Assembly: GCF_001424945.1 (NCBI RefSeq)
Contig: NZ_LMCW01000009.1
Coordinates: forward strand, 1 to 50,035
DNA: 50,035 nt
Direction: 5' to 3'
Source: Rhizobium sp. Root1203
GTDB taxonomy: Bacteria > Pseudomonadota > Alphaproteobacteria > Rhizobiales > Rhizobiaceae
Shown here: in pieces, positions 16,450 to 24,102 of the stretch
How positions within the stretch are numbered: position 1 is the first letter of the stretch
How the letters are laid out: each line of letters opens with the position of its first letter
The notes under the pieces: generated by a model
What the model saw: only the letters and a program-made list of their open reading frames with translations
What the model was told of the DNA's origin: nothing
Database searches by the model: none
Made by a program: the position numbers and the translations under genes

Positions 16450-17145
16450 CTAAGCGGCGGTTGCCTTAGCGCCGGTAAGGAGCTTGACGAGCGCCTGCGC
16501 TCCCGCGGTAGAAGATGCCGGGTTTTGCCCCGTGATCAACCTGCCGTCGGTAATTGCGAAGCTCTCCCAGTTTGCCTTCTTCTCATAAAGACCGCCCAGA
16601 CGTTTGAGCTCGTCTTCAACGAGGAAAGGCACCACCTTCGTCAGTTGCACCTCCTCCTCCTCGCCGTTGGTGAAGCCTGTCACCCGCTTACCCTTAACGA
16701 TCGGCGCGCCTTTATAGGTTACGCGATGAAACACCGCCGGCGCGTGGCAGACTGCCGCCACCGGTTTGCCGGAGTTGTAGAAGGACTCGATCAGTTTGAT
16801 GGATTCCGGATTATCCACGAGGTCCCACATAGGACCATGGCCACCAGGATAGAAGACGGCGTCGAAGTCTTCGGACCGGACTTCGCTCAGCTTCCTGGTG
16901 GTCGCAAATATCTTCTGCGCGGCCTCGTCAGCTTTGAACCGCGCCATGGCGGGCGTCTGATTTTCCGGCAGATCGCTCTTTGGATCGATGGGAGGTTGAC
17001 CGCCTTTGGGGGACACGAGTGTTAAGTCGACGCCTGCATCTCGGAAGACGTAGTACGGTGCAGCGCCCTCCTCCAGCCAGAAGCCAGTCTTGCGCCCTGT
17101 GCTTCCGAGGATGTCATGCGAGGTGAATACCATGAGGATCTTCAT
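16450..17145 (-). CDS. DJ-1/PfpI-family protein, type 1 glutamine amidotransferase-like (Hsp31 group)
   Basis: 231 residues. The nucleophile elbow is AVCHAP (Cys near 131), with the conserved Glu in TGFWLEE (near 26) and the family YPGGHGPMWDL tract. The Hsp31/class III group includes glutathione-independent glyoxalases that convert methylglyoxal to lactate, and chaperones; either role would fit this detoxification cluster. Full length. A pair of ACC-NN-GGT boxes lies 87-111 bp before the start on the reading strand. Confidence 0.88.
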   Translation of the reverse strand: MKILMVFTSHDILGSTGRKTGFWLEEGAAPYYVFRDAGVDLTLVSPKGGQPPIDPKSDLPENQTPAMARFKADEAAQKIFATTRKLSEVRSEDFDAVFYPGGHGPMWDLVDNPESIKLIESFYNSGKPVAAVCHAPAVFHRVTYKGAPIVKGKRVTGFTNGEEEEVQLTKVVPFLVEDELKRLGGLYEKKANWESFAITDGRLITGQNPASSTAGAQALVKLLTGAKATAA

Positions 17146-17231
17146 GCTAGGCTCCTTCTACTTCTCAGTTTTCGCAGCCGGTCGGCTGCGCGATTGGAAG
17201 CATGTCTAGGATTGGCGAGTTTTGCATTTGT

Positions 17232-17256
17232 ACATTGGTATCGCCGATACCTTGGT
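17232..17256 (-). promoter_or_regulatory. Paired ACC-N2-GGT boxes before the DJ-1 gene
   Basis: On the minus strand: ACCAAGGT (17256-17249), then 17 nt on (start to start) ACCAATGT followed by ACAAAT. The inner GGTATC-GCC-GATACC on the plus strand is a perfect inverted repeat. The second box ends 86 bp before the DJ-1 start, as at other members of the set. Confidence 0.65.
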
Positions 17257-17289
17257 GTTGGTGAAAGCACTGGGACCGCGGTATGGCTT

Positions 17290-17679
17290 TCAGAGCTCGC
17301 CTGTCAGGAACTGTGCGGTGCCCATGCCGAATGACCAGTCCTCGTCCGAGTTGATAAGCAATGAGACCATCACGTCGGATGGCGGCACGTCGCAACGAGC
17401 CTGAAGCGCGCGGGTGAGGTTTGAATAAAAAGTCACCTTCGCATCGCGAGATCTCGGACGGCTGGTGATCTCGAGCAGGATGAATTTCTCGGTCCGAGCG
17501 ATGTCGAGCCCGGTGTCGAGCGCGCGAAAATGTGACGCCTGGTGTTCTTGAAGGATCTGGTAGCGGTCTCTCACCGGAACTCCGAAAGACTGCACGACGA
17601 CGTCGTGAACCGTGTCAAGCAGCACATCGATCTCCTGCGACTGACGACCTTTCAGGACATGGATTTTGACGAGGGGCAT
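17290..17679 (-). CDS. Tautomerase-superfamily protein
   Basis: 129 residues. After Met removal, Pro1 (M-PLVKIHVLKG) is the general base of this superfamily, which moves protons on keto-enol substrates or dehalogenates small acids. QEIDVLLDTVHDVVVQSFG and the middle FRALD..L tract fit the longer, two-unit tautomerases of the MSAD/cis-CaaD-like group. ATG 17679 gives the Pro1 terminus and is therefore preferred to the 4-codon longer frame. The 3' third of the gene is duplicated at 43.3 kb. An ACCATCGTGCAATAG box lies 71 bp upstream. Confidence 0.85.
   Translation of the reverse strand: MPLVKIHVLKGRQSQEIDVLLDTVHDVVVQSFGVPVRDRYQILQEHQASHFRALDTGLDIARTEKFILLEITSRPRSRDAKVTFYSNLTRALQARCDVPPSDVMVSLLINSDEDWSFGMGTAQFLTGEL
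17358..17471. repeat. Tautomerase-internal repeat, copy 1
   Basis: 114 bp within the tautomerase gene, repeated at 43342-43455 with two mismatches and in the same orientation. High identity means the duplication is recent relative to other repeats here. Confidence 0.9.
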
Positions 17680-17749
17680 TGGCGTCTCCAAATTGCCGAA
17701 AACAGTGTCGCCGAGAACTGTCCTCCTGCTAGGGGGCCAAGGCTATTGC

Positions 17750-17757
17750 ACGATGGT
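17750..17757 (-). promoter_or_regulatory. ACC-N2-GT box before the tautomerase gene
   Basis: Minus strand ACCATCGTGCAATAG, one of the best matches to the shared consensus. A degenerate partner (ATCGAGGC) lies 17 nt upstream. Distance to the tautomerase start is 70 bp. Confidence 0.62.
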
Positions 17758-17928
17758 ATTTCCGAAGCCTCGATGGCACGGAGAAGTGATGGAGAATCCT
17801 TGCCGCGACACCTGGCGCGCCGGGTCGCTGGAAAAGCCAGCTCGTTCACAGCATGCTCCGCATCCTGTTTACCGAGCCAAGAGCTTCGGCTTCTTGCGCT
17901 CCTTTAGATCCAGTCGGTACCGAAAATG

Positions 17929-17956
17929 CACGCCGCCGGTGATCACCGACGGCGTG
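17929..17956 (-). terminator. Intrinsic terminator after the 4-OT operon
   Basis: CACGCCG stem with CGGCGTG, and an inner CGGTGA/TCACCG stem, followed on the minus strand by a short U-tract (cattttcgg). It lies 30 bp after the stop of the gene at 17986-18222. Confidence 0.65.
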
Positions 17957-17985
17957 GAAGTTCTTTCCTCTGGAATACCGTGACG

Positions 17986-18222
17986 TCAGGCGTTGCCTCC
18001 AGCCTTCTTCTTCCGGTATTGGACGGTTGGGAGGCCGCCCCAGCCCCAGTTGTCCAAGTCGACTTCCTCAATCACCACGTAGGTCGATTCTAGCGGCTTG
18101 TTGAGGACGTCGAGCATGACCTGGCTGACGCCGGCGATGATTGCGGCTTTCTCCTCGGGAGTGACCGAGGTGCGATCAGGGGTCGTGCCTTCACGGGTTA
18201 CTTGTACGGTGACGATCGGCAT
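17986..18222 (-). CDS. 4-oxalocrotonate tautomerase-like protein
   Basis: 78 residues. The catalytic N-terminal Pro is present (M-PIVTVQVTREG), followed by TPEEKAAIIAGVSQVMLDVL and a STYVVIEEVDLDNWGWGG strand typical of small 4-OT paralogs. It would act in the cytoplasm on enol or unsaturated keto acids; the substrate is unknown. Downstream of SDR and DsbA genes on the same strand with gaps of 69 and 36 bp, so probably the last gene of that operon. Confidence 0.88.
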   Translation of the reverse strand: MPIVTVQVTREGTTPDRTSVTPEEKAAIIAGVSQVMLDVLNKPLESTYVVIEEVDLDNWGWGGLPTVQYRKKKAGGNA

Positions 18223-18258
18223 TTCCTATTCTCCTTGTTCGATAACCTCGTCGATCTG

Positions 18259-18891
18259 CTAGGCGGTAATTGCAGCGAGGTGCTTCTCAAGTTCGTCGAC
18301 ATGCGCATATCCGGCGCCGACCTTCCTGAGAGTTCCACCCTTCTTCAAGAACAAAGTCGGAAAGCTCGAAACACCCAGGGCGCGTACGGACGCGAAGTCT
18401 GCCGCCGCCTCTTCCACCGTGCTTCGTTTATTCCACTCTGCCAGGAATTCTTCCGAGCTGACGGGATAACCGAGTTCGGCGAGCGCGCGAGAACCGATCT
18501 CAGCCAGCACGGCGCCGTTCGTCGTATCGAGCGCGTCGACGTAGAAGCCATGCTGGAATGCTCGGAAAACGCTCAGAAGATCCGCTTCCGGCCTGAGAAT
18601 GCGGGCGGTCACCACTGCACGGCACACGGGTTCGGTGTCGTACACGAAGCCTTTTCTGGCGAGAAGACCTTCTCGGTCGAACGCTACACCGCTGGCTTCC
18701 TCGACCTTGCCCCAGTGGTGCAGTCTGAACTGCTTGCCCGCGTCGTCGAGAACGTCTGTCGCGCCCGCGCGCAGTCCACCGAGGATTATCTTCAGAGATA
18801 CGTCCGGACGCCGCTCAAGCAGCAGCCCCATTTGCTTGCCGAATCCATAGCACCACGAGCACATGGGATCGGCGGCCAATACGAGTTCCAT
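18259..18891 (-). CDS. DsbA-family thiol oxidoreductase (FrnE-like)
   Basis: 210 residues. The thioredoxin-fold active site CSWC follows AADPM at residues ~10-13, with WCYGFG; the cis-Pro loop is VSSFPTLFL near 185. There is no signal peptide, so it acts in the cytoplasm like FrnE/YwbO-type DsbA proteins, which handle disulfides or thiol conjugates. ATG 18891 starts directly at the domain; the frame extends upstream to 18942 without family similarity. Between the SDR and 4-OT genes. Confidence 0.85.
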   Translation of the reverse strand: MELVLAADPMCSWCYGFGKQMGLLLERRPDVSLKIILGGLRAGATDVLDDAGKQFRLHHWGKVEEASGVAFDREGLLARKGFVYDTEPVCRAVVTARILRPEADLLSVFRAFQHGFYVDALDTTNGAVLAEIGSRALAELGYPVSSEEFLAEWNKRSTVEEAAADFASVRALGVSSFPTLFLKKGGTLRKVGAGYAHVDELEKHLAAITA

Positions 18892-18960
18892 TGTATTTCC
18901 TTTCAGTGTCTGTGGTGTGCGTGGCACGTTCACGCCACGCACCTGGTCCCTAATCGAGGC

Positions 18961-19674
18961 CTACCAGCGACCAGCGTTCTGACCACCGTCGACGTGGAGG
19001 ATCTCTCCGGTGACGAAGCTAGCGCCCTCAAGATAAATGACCGCGTCGACGATATCGCTGATCTCGCCCATGTGGCCAACGGGATGAAGGGCCGACAGGA
19101 ACTCGTGGGTCTCTGGAGCATGCATCGGCGTCTTGATGATGCCAGGAGACACGGCATTCACCCGGACGCCTGTCTTGGCGAACTCGATCGCCAGTTCCTT
19201 CGTGACGGCGTTAAGACCGCCCTTGGTAAGCGAAGCAAGGGCCGTGGGGACGCTCGACACCGGCTGGTTTACAAGGCTGGTCGTAATGCTGACGATGTGG
19301 CCGGAGCCCTGCTTAAGCATCTCCCTCGCAGCCCGCTGGGTGATGTGGAAGAAGCCCGAAACGTTCACGCCGAAGTTCAGATCGTAATCTTCCTGAGTGA
19401 AGTCGACGAACGGCTTGGCAGTGAACACGCCGGCGTTGTTCACCAACGTGTCGATCCGACCGAAACGGTCAATCGCCTCGCGGACGACGCGCTCTGCAGT
19501 CGCGGAATCGGAGATGTCACCCGCCACGGCATGGACGCCGTCGTCGGACCCTTGCTTGATTGAACGCGAGGTGGCGACGACGTGGTAGTTCCGCGCGCGG
19601 TAGGCGCGCACCAAACCTTCGCCAATGCCCTGCGATGCACCGGTGATGACGGCGACCTTCTGCTGATTGCTCAT
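18961..19674 (-). CDS. Short-chain dehydrogenase/reductase, atypical active site
   Basis: 237 residues. The NAD(P)-binding TGASQGIGEG (residues ~11-20) and NNAG (~88) are intact, and the C-terminal VTGEILHVDGG is normal. The active-site YxxxK is altered: the Lys is kept in ALASLTKGG, but the Tyr four residues earlier is Ala. A paralog at 33760-34485 also lacks it. Either another residue supplies the proton or the protein is not a classical dehydrogenase. First gene of a probable SDR-DsbA-4OT operon. The second ATG (MSNQQ, 19674) is preferred. Confidence 0.87.
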   Translation of the reverse strand: MSNQQKVAVITGASQGIGEGLVRAYRARNYHVVATSRSIKQGSDDGVHAVAGDISDSATAERVVREAIDRFGRIDTLVNNAGVFTAKPFVDFTQEDYDLNFGVNVSGFFHITQRAAREMLKQGSGHIVSITTSLVNQPVSSVPTALASLTKGGLNAVTKELAIEFAKTGVRVNAVSPGIIKTPMHAPETHEFLSALHPVGHMGEISDIVDAVIYLEGASFVTGEILHVDGGQNAGRW

Positions 19675-19848
19675 GATATACATCCTTTCAATTGCATCGG
19701 TCCTTTGGGGGCCGCCCGTCGCCCTCGGCGTCGGTACTAATGATTTAGATGCTTTCGACCATCGGGAGAATTGCTAGGCAGCGGCATTCACTCAACCGTT
19801 TTCCGGCATGACCGTGAGCGCGCTCGTCCTTGGCGGTGGACAGGGTCG

Positions 19849-20312
19849 CTATCCCCACACTGCCTTAGTTAGCTCCCCCTTGCGCCCAGGCAGGTGGGTC
19901 GTGATTTCCTGAACAGTCCACTGGTTTCCATCCGGGTCATTAGAAAGAAATACGATGCATAGCTTTTCCGCTCCGGATTCAGTCCAGCCGTGATGCCCAC
20001 GCCGTTGGAGTGATGAAAAATTCCGCCAACGTCATGGAATGGTTCGCTCGTTTCGACGCCTCGGGATGCGAGGTCGGCACATGCTGCCGGTAGATCCAAA
20101 ACAACCAGGTGCAATCCCCGCGATGAACCGGCGGGGGCCGTGGTTATGTTCTGCCCGAACACTACGGAGCATCCAGATCCAGGCGGAGTGAACTGCACGA
20201 TGCGGTAGTCGTCGCCTTGAAAATCAATATCGAAACGCCATCCGAGAGCTGCGTAAAAAAGTTTGCTTCGGTCGACGTCGGAGACGGCGATCACCGCAAG
20301 CTCGAGTGTCAT
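19849..20312 (-). pseudogene. VOC/glyoxalase-fold protein with 3' frameshift
   Basis: The first ~118 codons read ELAVIAVSDVDRSKLFYAAL, then PFHDVGGIFHHSNG and NPERKSYASY, one VOC domain. At about 19945 the frame slips: the expected end (DPDGNQWTVQEITTHLPG, ending KAVWG and TAG at 19849) is read in another frame, whereas the open frame gives a nonsense tail to 19869. The intact paralog at 43626-44183 (ends EDPDGNGWTLQEV...AVWGSAT) shows what was lost. The late strand of the second half-domain is affected, so activity is doubtful. Confidence 0.8.
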
Positions 20313-20860
20313 CGCAACACCCGAGAGGGTCTGCGGGGCTGCCTTGCTGGATGGTCCCTCATTCGCTATCCATATCAGTGCTCCTTGGAGATGATCGCCG
20401 ACGGATCCTAAAGGTGGCGACCCGGCCCAAGCTTATAAACTCGCACCACACCCGCCATTGCACTTAGGTATCGCCGGCTGGGAGCAAGCAGGACGCCGTT
20501 GGTTGGATGTACGACATCATCGTACCGTAGCACCGTTGAGCCGATGAAATCATTGTAAGCCTCCGTCGCGTTAGCCCAAGGCTGCGGCGAAATCCAACGG
20601 TCATCCCAGAACGGGCGTGTCAAATGGCAAATACGACAACCGTAGCCGAACCTTCCGAGCCCCGCTCGGCACCGCAGGAGAACTGCACGAACGAGGCAGG
20701 CACTCGACCTTGCGATAGAGGCCTTCGTACCAAGGTCAAAAACAGGGAAGCCACGGGCTGGTTTGCTTACAAGCACGAAAGTGCACGTGGGCCACAGCGG
20801 CTCGCTTCCTAAAGCTGGTCGAGCATACACGACCGTGGCCGTGGCCAGCGAAGGTCCAAT
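20313..20860. other. Intergenic stretch with an unassigned open frame
   Basis: About 550 bp between the VOC pseudogene and the box at 20861. A 154-codon minus frame (20408-20872) ends WANATEAYNDFIGSTVLRYD followed by HPTNGVLLAP; the last ~70 codons look protein-like but I cannot assign a family, and the first half is Cys/Arg-rich and probably not coding. It may be another 5'-truncated remnant. Confidence 0.35.
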
Positions 20861-20868
20861 ACCAAAGT
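20861..20868 (+). promoter_or_regulatory. ACC-N2-GT box before candidate ncRNA and fdhF-like gene
   Basis: ACCAAAGTGCACTTA, nearly the same as the box at 49222 (ACCAAAGTCCACTTA). It lies about 20 bp before the predicted start of the terminator-ended element and 247 bp before the molybdoenzyme gene. Confidence 0.55.
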
Positions 20869-20881
20869 GCACTTATGGGGG

Positions 20882-21037
20882 CTGCGCGGACGGGTTAGCT
20901 TTACTCATCGCCCACCCCTCCTGGGCGATAAGCTCTCAAGAGCACTGCGCTCCAGCACTCCTCCCCTCTGCCGGAGCGCGCGGATCCGCCAAGGTCCGCC
21001 AAGGCCGTCTCCACCCGCCCGGAGACGGCCTTTTTTT
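20882..21037 (+). ncRNA. Candidate ~156-nt small RNA or transcribed leader, copy A
   Basis: From the box at 20861 to the terminator stem end is 170 bp; the homologous element at 49222-49394 is 173 bp. Both contain a mid hairpin (here ATCGCCCA with TGGGCGAT, 20907-20930), a conserved GCCGGAGCGCGCGGATC block and the same terminator (GGCCGTCTCC/GGAGACGGCC). Conservation is of order and structure, not of a protein. Start is inferred from the promoter-like box. It could be a stand-alone sRNA or an attenuator for the molybdoenzyme gene 79 bp downstream. Confidence 0.45.
21003..21037 (+). terminator. Intrinsic terminator, copy A
   Basis: GGCCGTCTCC stem, 8-base loop, GGAGACGGCC stem, then seven T. 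A textbook Rho-independent terminator; sister copies at 41069 and 49367. Confidence 0.9.
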
Positions 21038-21115
21038 GAAGCCACACTTCCTTAGCAGGCGGCGCGCACGTTCACGGGGATCTGGCAATCAATATCCAGC
21101 GATGAAGGAACTATC

Positions 21116-23407
21116 ATGAAGAACAAACGTCCGGACGGTATCAAACGTTACGACCACCCGGCCGGCGGCTGGGACGCGCTTAAGGCCGTCGCGAAGACGC
21201 TTGCCCACCAACAGATCGTCGCGCAAGGCAGTAAAACTCTACTCAAGGCCAACCAGCCGGAGGGATTCGACTGCCCAGGCTGTGCATGGCCCGACCCTAA
21301 GCACACGTCGTCGTTCGAATTCTGCGAAAACGGCGCCAAGGCGATTGCGTGGGAGTCCACCGCGAAGCGGACCGACGCCGAGTTCTTCAAGCAGCATAGC
21401 GTTTCCGAGCTCTGGAAGTGGACGGATCATGAGCTCGAAGACGCCGGCCGCCTGACTCTGCCATTGCTGTACGACCCAGGCACCGATCATTTCGAACAGA
21501 TCGCGTGGGACGCGGCCTTCGCGCTGATCGGAGTCGAGTTGAACAAGCTCGACGATCCGGACCAAGCCGAGTTCTACACCTCCGGCCGTGCCTCGAACGA
21601 AGCAGCGTTCCTCTATCAGCTATTCGTTCGCGCCTATGGCACCAACAATTTTCCCGATTGTTCCAACATGTGTCACGAGGCCACCAGCGTGGGGCTTCCA
21701 AAATCCATCGGCGTTGGCAAGGGAACGGTCACGCTCGAAGACTTCGATCATGCGGACGCGATCTTCAGCTTTGGGCACAATCCGGGCACGAACCATCCGC
21801 GCATGATGTCGACATTGCATGAGGCGGCGCGCCGAGGCGTTCCAATCATCGTCTTCAACCCCCTGAAGGAGCGCGCGCTTGAGCGGTTCGCCGCACCTCA
21901 AGATCCGGTCGAGATGGTCACCCTGTCCTCAACGCCGATCGCTTCGGCCTACCACCAAGTCCGTGTCGGCGGGGATCTGGCCGTTTTGAAAGGTATAATG
22001 AAGGCGGTGCTCGAACGAGACGTAGCAAGTCTCGCCGCGGGCGGCGCCGGCATACTTGATCGGCCCTTCATCGATGAACACACCTCAGGGTTCGACATCC
22101 TACGTGCGGATATCGATGCTACCACTTGGCAAGAGATAGTCGCTGTTAGTGGCCTAACCCGGCAGGCCATCGAGAGCGCGGCCGACGTCTACGCGAATGC
22201 GAGGAATGTAATTGTCTGTTATGGCATGGGCATTACACAGCACGCCAAGGGCACGTACAACGTCCAGCAAATCGCGAACCTCCTGATGCTGCGGGGAAAC
22301 ATTGGTCGAGAGGGTGCGGGAATCGCGCCCATCCGAGGCCATTCCAATGTGCAAGGAGATCGGACGGTAGGAATAACCGAAATCCCCAACAAAGCGCTTC
22401 TCGATGGCATGGAACGCGCCTTTGGTTTTCGCCCGCCGAGCGACAAAGGCCACAACGCGATCGAGGCGGTGGAGGCCGCCATCGATGGCCGAGCGAAGGC
22501 GCTGATCTGTCTTGGCGGGAACCTCGCGGTCGCGATGTCCGATTCCGGGGCCACTTTTTCGGGCATGCGGAACCTTGATCTGGCGGTCCATATCGCAACG
22601 AAGCTCAACCGCTCCCATCTGCTGACGGCAAAGACCACTCTCGTTCTGCCATGTCTAGGACGGACGGACCTCGATATCCAGGCATCCGGCCGCCAAGCGG
22701 TCACCGTCGAGGATTCGATGTCCATGGTTCACGCTTCGCGAGGGTTTCTTCACCCACCTGGCGAACTTGTCCGATCCGAGCCGGCGATCATCGGAGGGAT
22801 CGCAAGAGCTACGCTTGGTGACCGATATGGCATAGACTGGGAGGGTATGGTAGCGGACTACGACCGCATCCGCGACAAGATCGAGGAGGTGTTTCCCGAA
22901 TTCCAAGAGTTCAATACTCGCGTGCGCAAACCAGGTGGCTTTAGACTTGACGTCGCTGCCTCATTTCGGCGGTGGAACACGCCTGGGCGAAAGGCGAACT
23001 TCCTTCCGTCTCCCGATCTCTCCGAGGATACGCTCGTCGACAGCGAAGGCGTCTTGATGCTGACCACTATTCGAAGTCACGATCAATATAACACCACCAT
23101 CTACGGATTGGACGATCGTTATCGCGGCGTATTTGGTCGGCGCGACGTGGTTTTTATGAATGCGGAAGATCTCGAGGGACGAGGCCTTAGGGACGGCGAT
23201 CGTATCGAGGTTCAAGGGCTGATTGGCGCGGTCGCTGACAGGCATCTCGTTAGCGGTTTCACGGCGGTCGCCTATGACATTCCGAAGGGCTCCATCGCGG
23301 GCTACTATCCGGAGATGAATGTCGTCATGTCGATCCGACACTTCGATCGCCAGTCCGGTACGCCGTCCTACAAGGGAGTGCCAGTCAGGGTGAAACTCGC
23401 GGATTGA
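21116..23407 (+). CDS. FdhF/YdeP-family molybdopterin oxidoreductase
   Basis: 763 residues, the length of YdeP-type proteins. Marks: an N-terminal CPGCAWPD (Cys pair near 52-55), SGRASNEAAFLYQLFVRAYG, NMCHEATSV near 190, GNIGREGAGIAPIRGHSNVQG near 400, and a C-terminal molybdopterin-dinucleotide domain (IRSHDQYNTTIYG, residues ~645 on). The normal N-terminal 4Fe-4S set is reduced to few cysteines, as in this subfamily. No signal peptide, so cytoplasmic. No FdhD-type chaperone or electron partner adjoins it. YdeP in E. coli is linked to acid resistance; the reaction here is unknown. AAGGA precedes the ATG. Confidence 0.88.
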   Translation: MKNKRPDGIKRYDHPAGGWDALKAVAKTLAHQQIVAQGSKTLLKANQPEGFDCPGCAWPDPKHTSSFEFCENGAKAIAWESTAKRTDAEFFKQHSVSELWKWTDHELEDAGRLTLPLLYDPGTDHFEQIAWDAAFALIGVELNKLDDPDQAEFYTSGRASNEAAFLYQLFVRAYGTNNFPDCSNMCHEATSVGLPKSIGVGKGTVTLEDFDHADAIFSFGHNPGTNHPRMMSTLHEAARRGVPIIVFNPLKERALERFAAPQDPVEMVTLSSTPIASAYHQVRVGGDLAVLKGIMKAVLERDVASLAAGGAGILDRPFIDEHTSGFDILRADIDATTWQEIVAVSGLTRQAIESAADVYANARNVIVCYGMGITQHAKGTYNVQQIANLLMLRGNIGREGAGIAPIRGHSNVQGDRTVGITEIPNKALLDGMERAFGFRPPSDKGHNAIEAVEAAIDGRAKALICLGGNLAVAMSDSGATFSGMRNLDLAVHIATKLNRSHLLTAKTTLVLPCLGRTDLDIQASGRQAVTVEDSMSMVHASRGFLHPPGELVRSEPAIIGGIARATLGDRYGIDWEGMVADYDRIRDKIEEVFPEFQEFNTRVRKPGGFRLDVAASFRRWNTPGRKANFLPSPDLSEDTLVDSEGVLMLTTIRSHDQYNTTIYGLDDRYRGVFGRRDVVFMNAEDLEGRGLRDGDRIEVQGLIGAVADRHLVSGFTAVAYDIPKGSIAGYYPEMNVVMSIRHFDRQSGTPSYKGVPVRVKLAD

Positions 23408-23454
23408 CAAACAGCGGGACGGCTAGAGGGCGTCAGTTGCTATACGGGTAGGCC

Positions 23455-23703
23455 TCAAGACCTGAGGATCACGCTGACGGCGAGTAGGTGCCTGAGCCTC
23501 TCTTGGTCGGTCACCCCGTTCTTGTACCAAGAAAGAAGGCCCCTCGCCGCATCCTCGGCTTCTGCGCTCTGTCTATGGTACTGTCGGTTCTCGCAATGCT
23601 CTTTGAGCAGACCACGCATCATGGACACTTGCTCCGAGCTCAGCACTACCCCGCACGTGCTGTGACGCAGCTTCATTGTATCGGCGCCTTTGGTGCTGTT
23701 CAT
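23455..23703 (-). CDS. Hypothetical protein, 82 aa
   Basis: The start ATG at 23703 overlaps the stop of the upstream small membrane gene (ATGA), implying translational coupling; an internal ATG at 23676 would give 73 residues. The product is helical and charged (EQVSMMRGLLKEHCENRQYH, then EAEDAARGLLSWYKNG). No family recognised. It shares the boxed promoter of the preceding gene. Confidence 0.55.
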   Translation of the reverse strand: MNSTKGADTMKLRHSTCGVVLSSEQVSMMRGLLKEHCENRQYHRQSAEAEDAARGLLSWYKNGVTDQERLRHLLAVSVILRS

Positions 23704-23924
23704 ACAGGATTCGACGGATTGCAGCCGGCCCACACCGGCGAGCACATAGAGAGCGATTGTTCCCCGCCTAAATGGGATTCATCGGATTGGGCTGGCACCC
23801 ACACCCGGATCGGAGTCGATGGCCGTTGTATCGACACCAGGGCGCCAACCAGAACTGCCATTGCAAATAAGATTACGACGCCGGGAAAGACACTGCCCGA
23901 CGGCCTGGGACTTCTGTAAGACAT
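23700..23924 (-). CDS. Small single-helix membrane protein, 74 aa
   Basis: One transmembrane helix (SVFPGVVILFAMAVLVGALVS, residues ~11-31) after a short basic N-terminus, followed by a hydrophilic tail with two Cys. AGGAGAA lies just before ATG 23924. No family recognised. A well-conserved pair of regulatory boxes stands 79-103 bp upstream, which supports it as a real gene and a member of the putative regulon. Confidence 0.6.
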   Translation of the reverse strand: MSYRSPRPSGSVFPGVVILFAMAVLVGALVSIQRPSTPIRVWVPAQSDESHLGGEQSLSMCSPVWAGCNPSNPV

Positions 23925-24002
23925 AGCGTTCTCCTGACGCCCGCCAACAAACGGCATGGCTAGAAGCTCACTATGGCAACCAGTAAAGTGGGAAGCTGTT
24001 GC

Positions 24003-24027
24003 ACATAGGTATTGGCAATACTTTCGT
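24003..24027 (-). promoter_or_regulatory. Paired boxes before the small membrane protein operon
   Basis: Minus strand: ACGAAAGT (24027-24020), then exactly 17 nt on ACCTATGTGCAACAG. Plus-strand view: AGGTAT-TGGCA-ATACTT. The downstream box ends 79 bp before ATG 23924. Confidence 0.6.
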
Positions 24028-24102
24028 ATTCCCCGGCTTCGTCCGTCTGGAGGGAATAAGGTGGCCGGGCAGATTAGAAGCCTCTTGGAGCATCAGTGAA
24101 GC

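Noticed and set aside
18202..19563. A 453-codon open frame on the plus strand
   Set aside because: It lies antisense to the DsbA and SDR genes, which have clear active-site motifs. Its product has no recognisable domain; it is a GC-bias shadow frame.
20861..21037. Known riboswitch class before the molybdoenzyme
   Set aside because: I compared the conserved blocks with motifs I know (glycine, guanidine, fluoride, cobalamin, SAM-II) and saw no match, so no riboswitch name is given; only a candidate ncRNA is reported.
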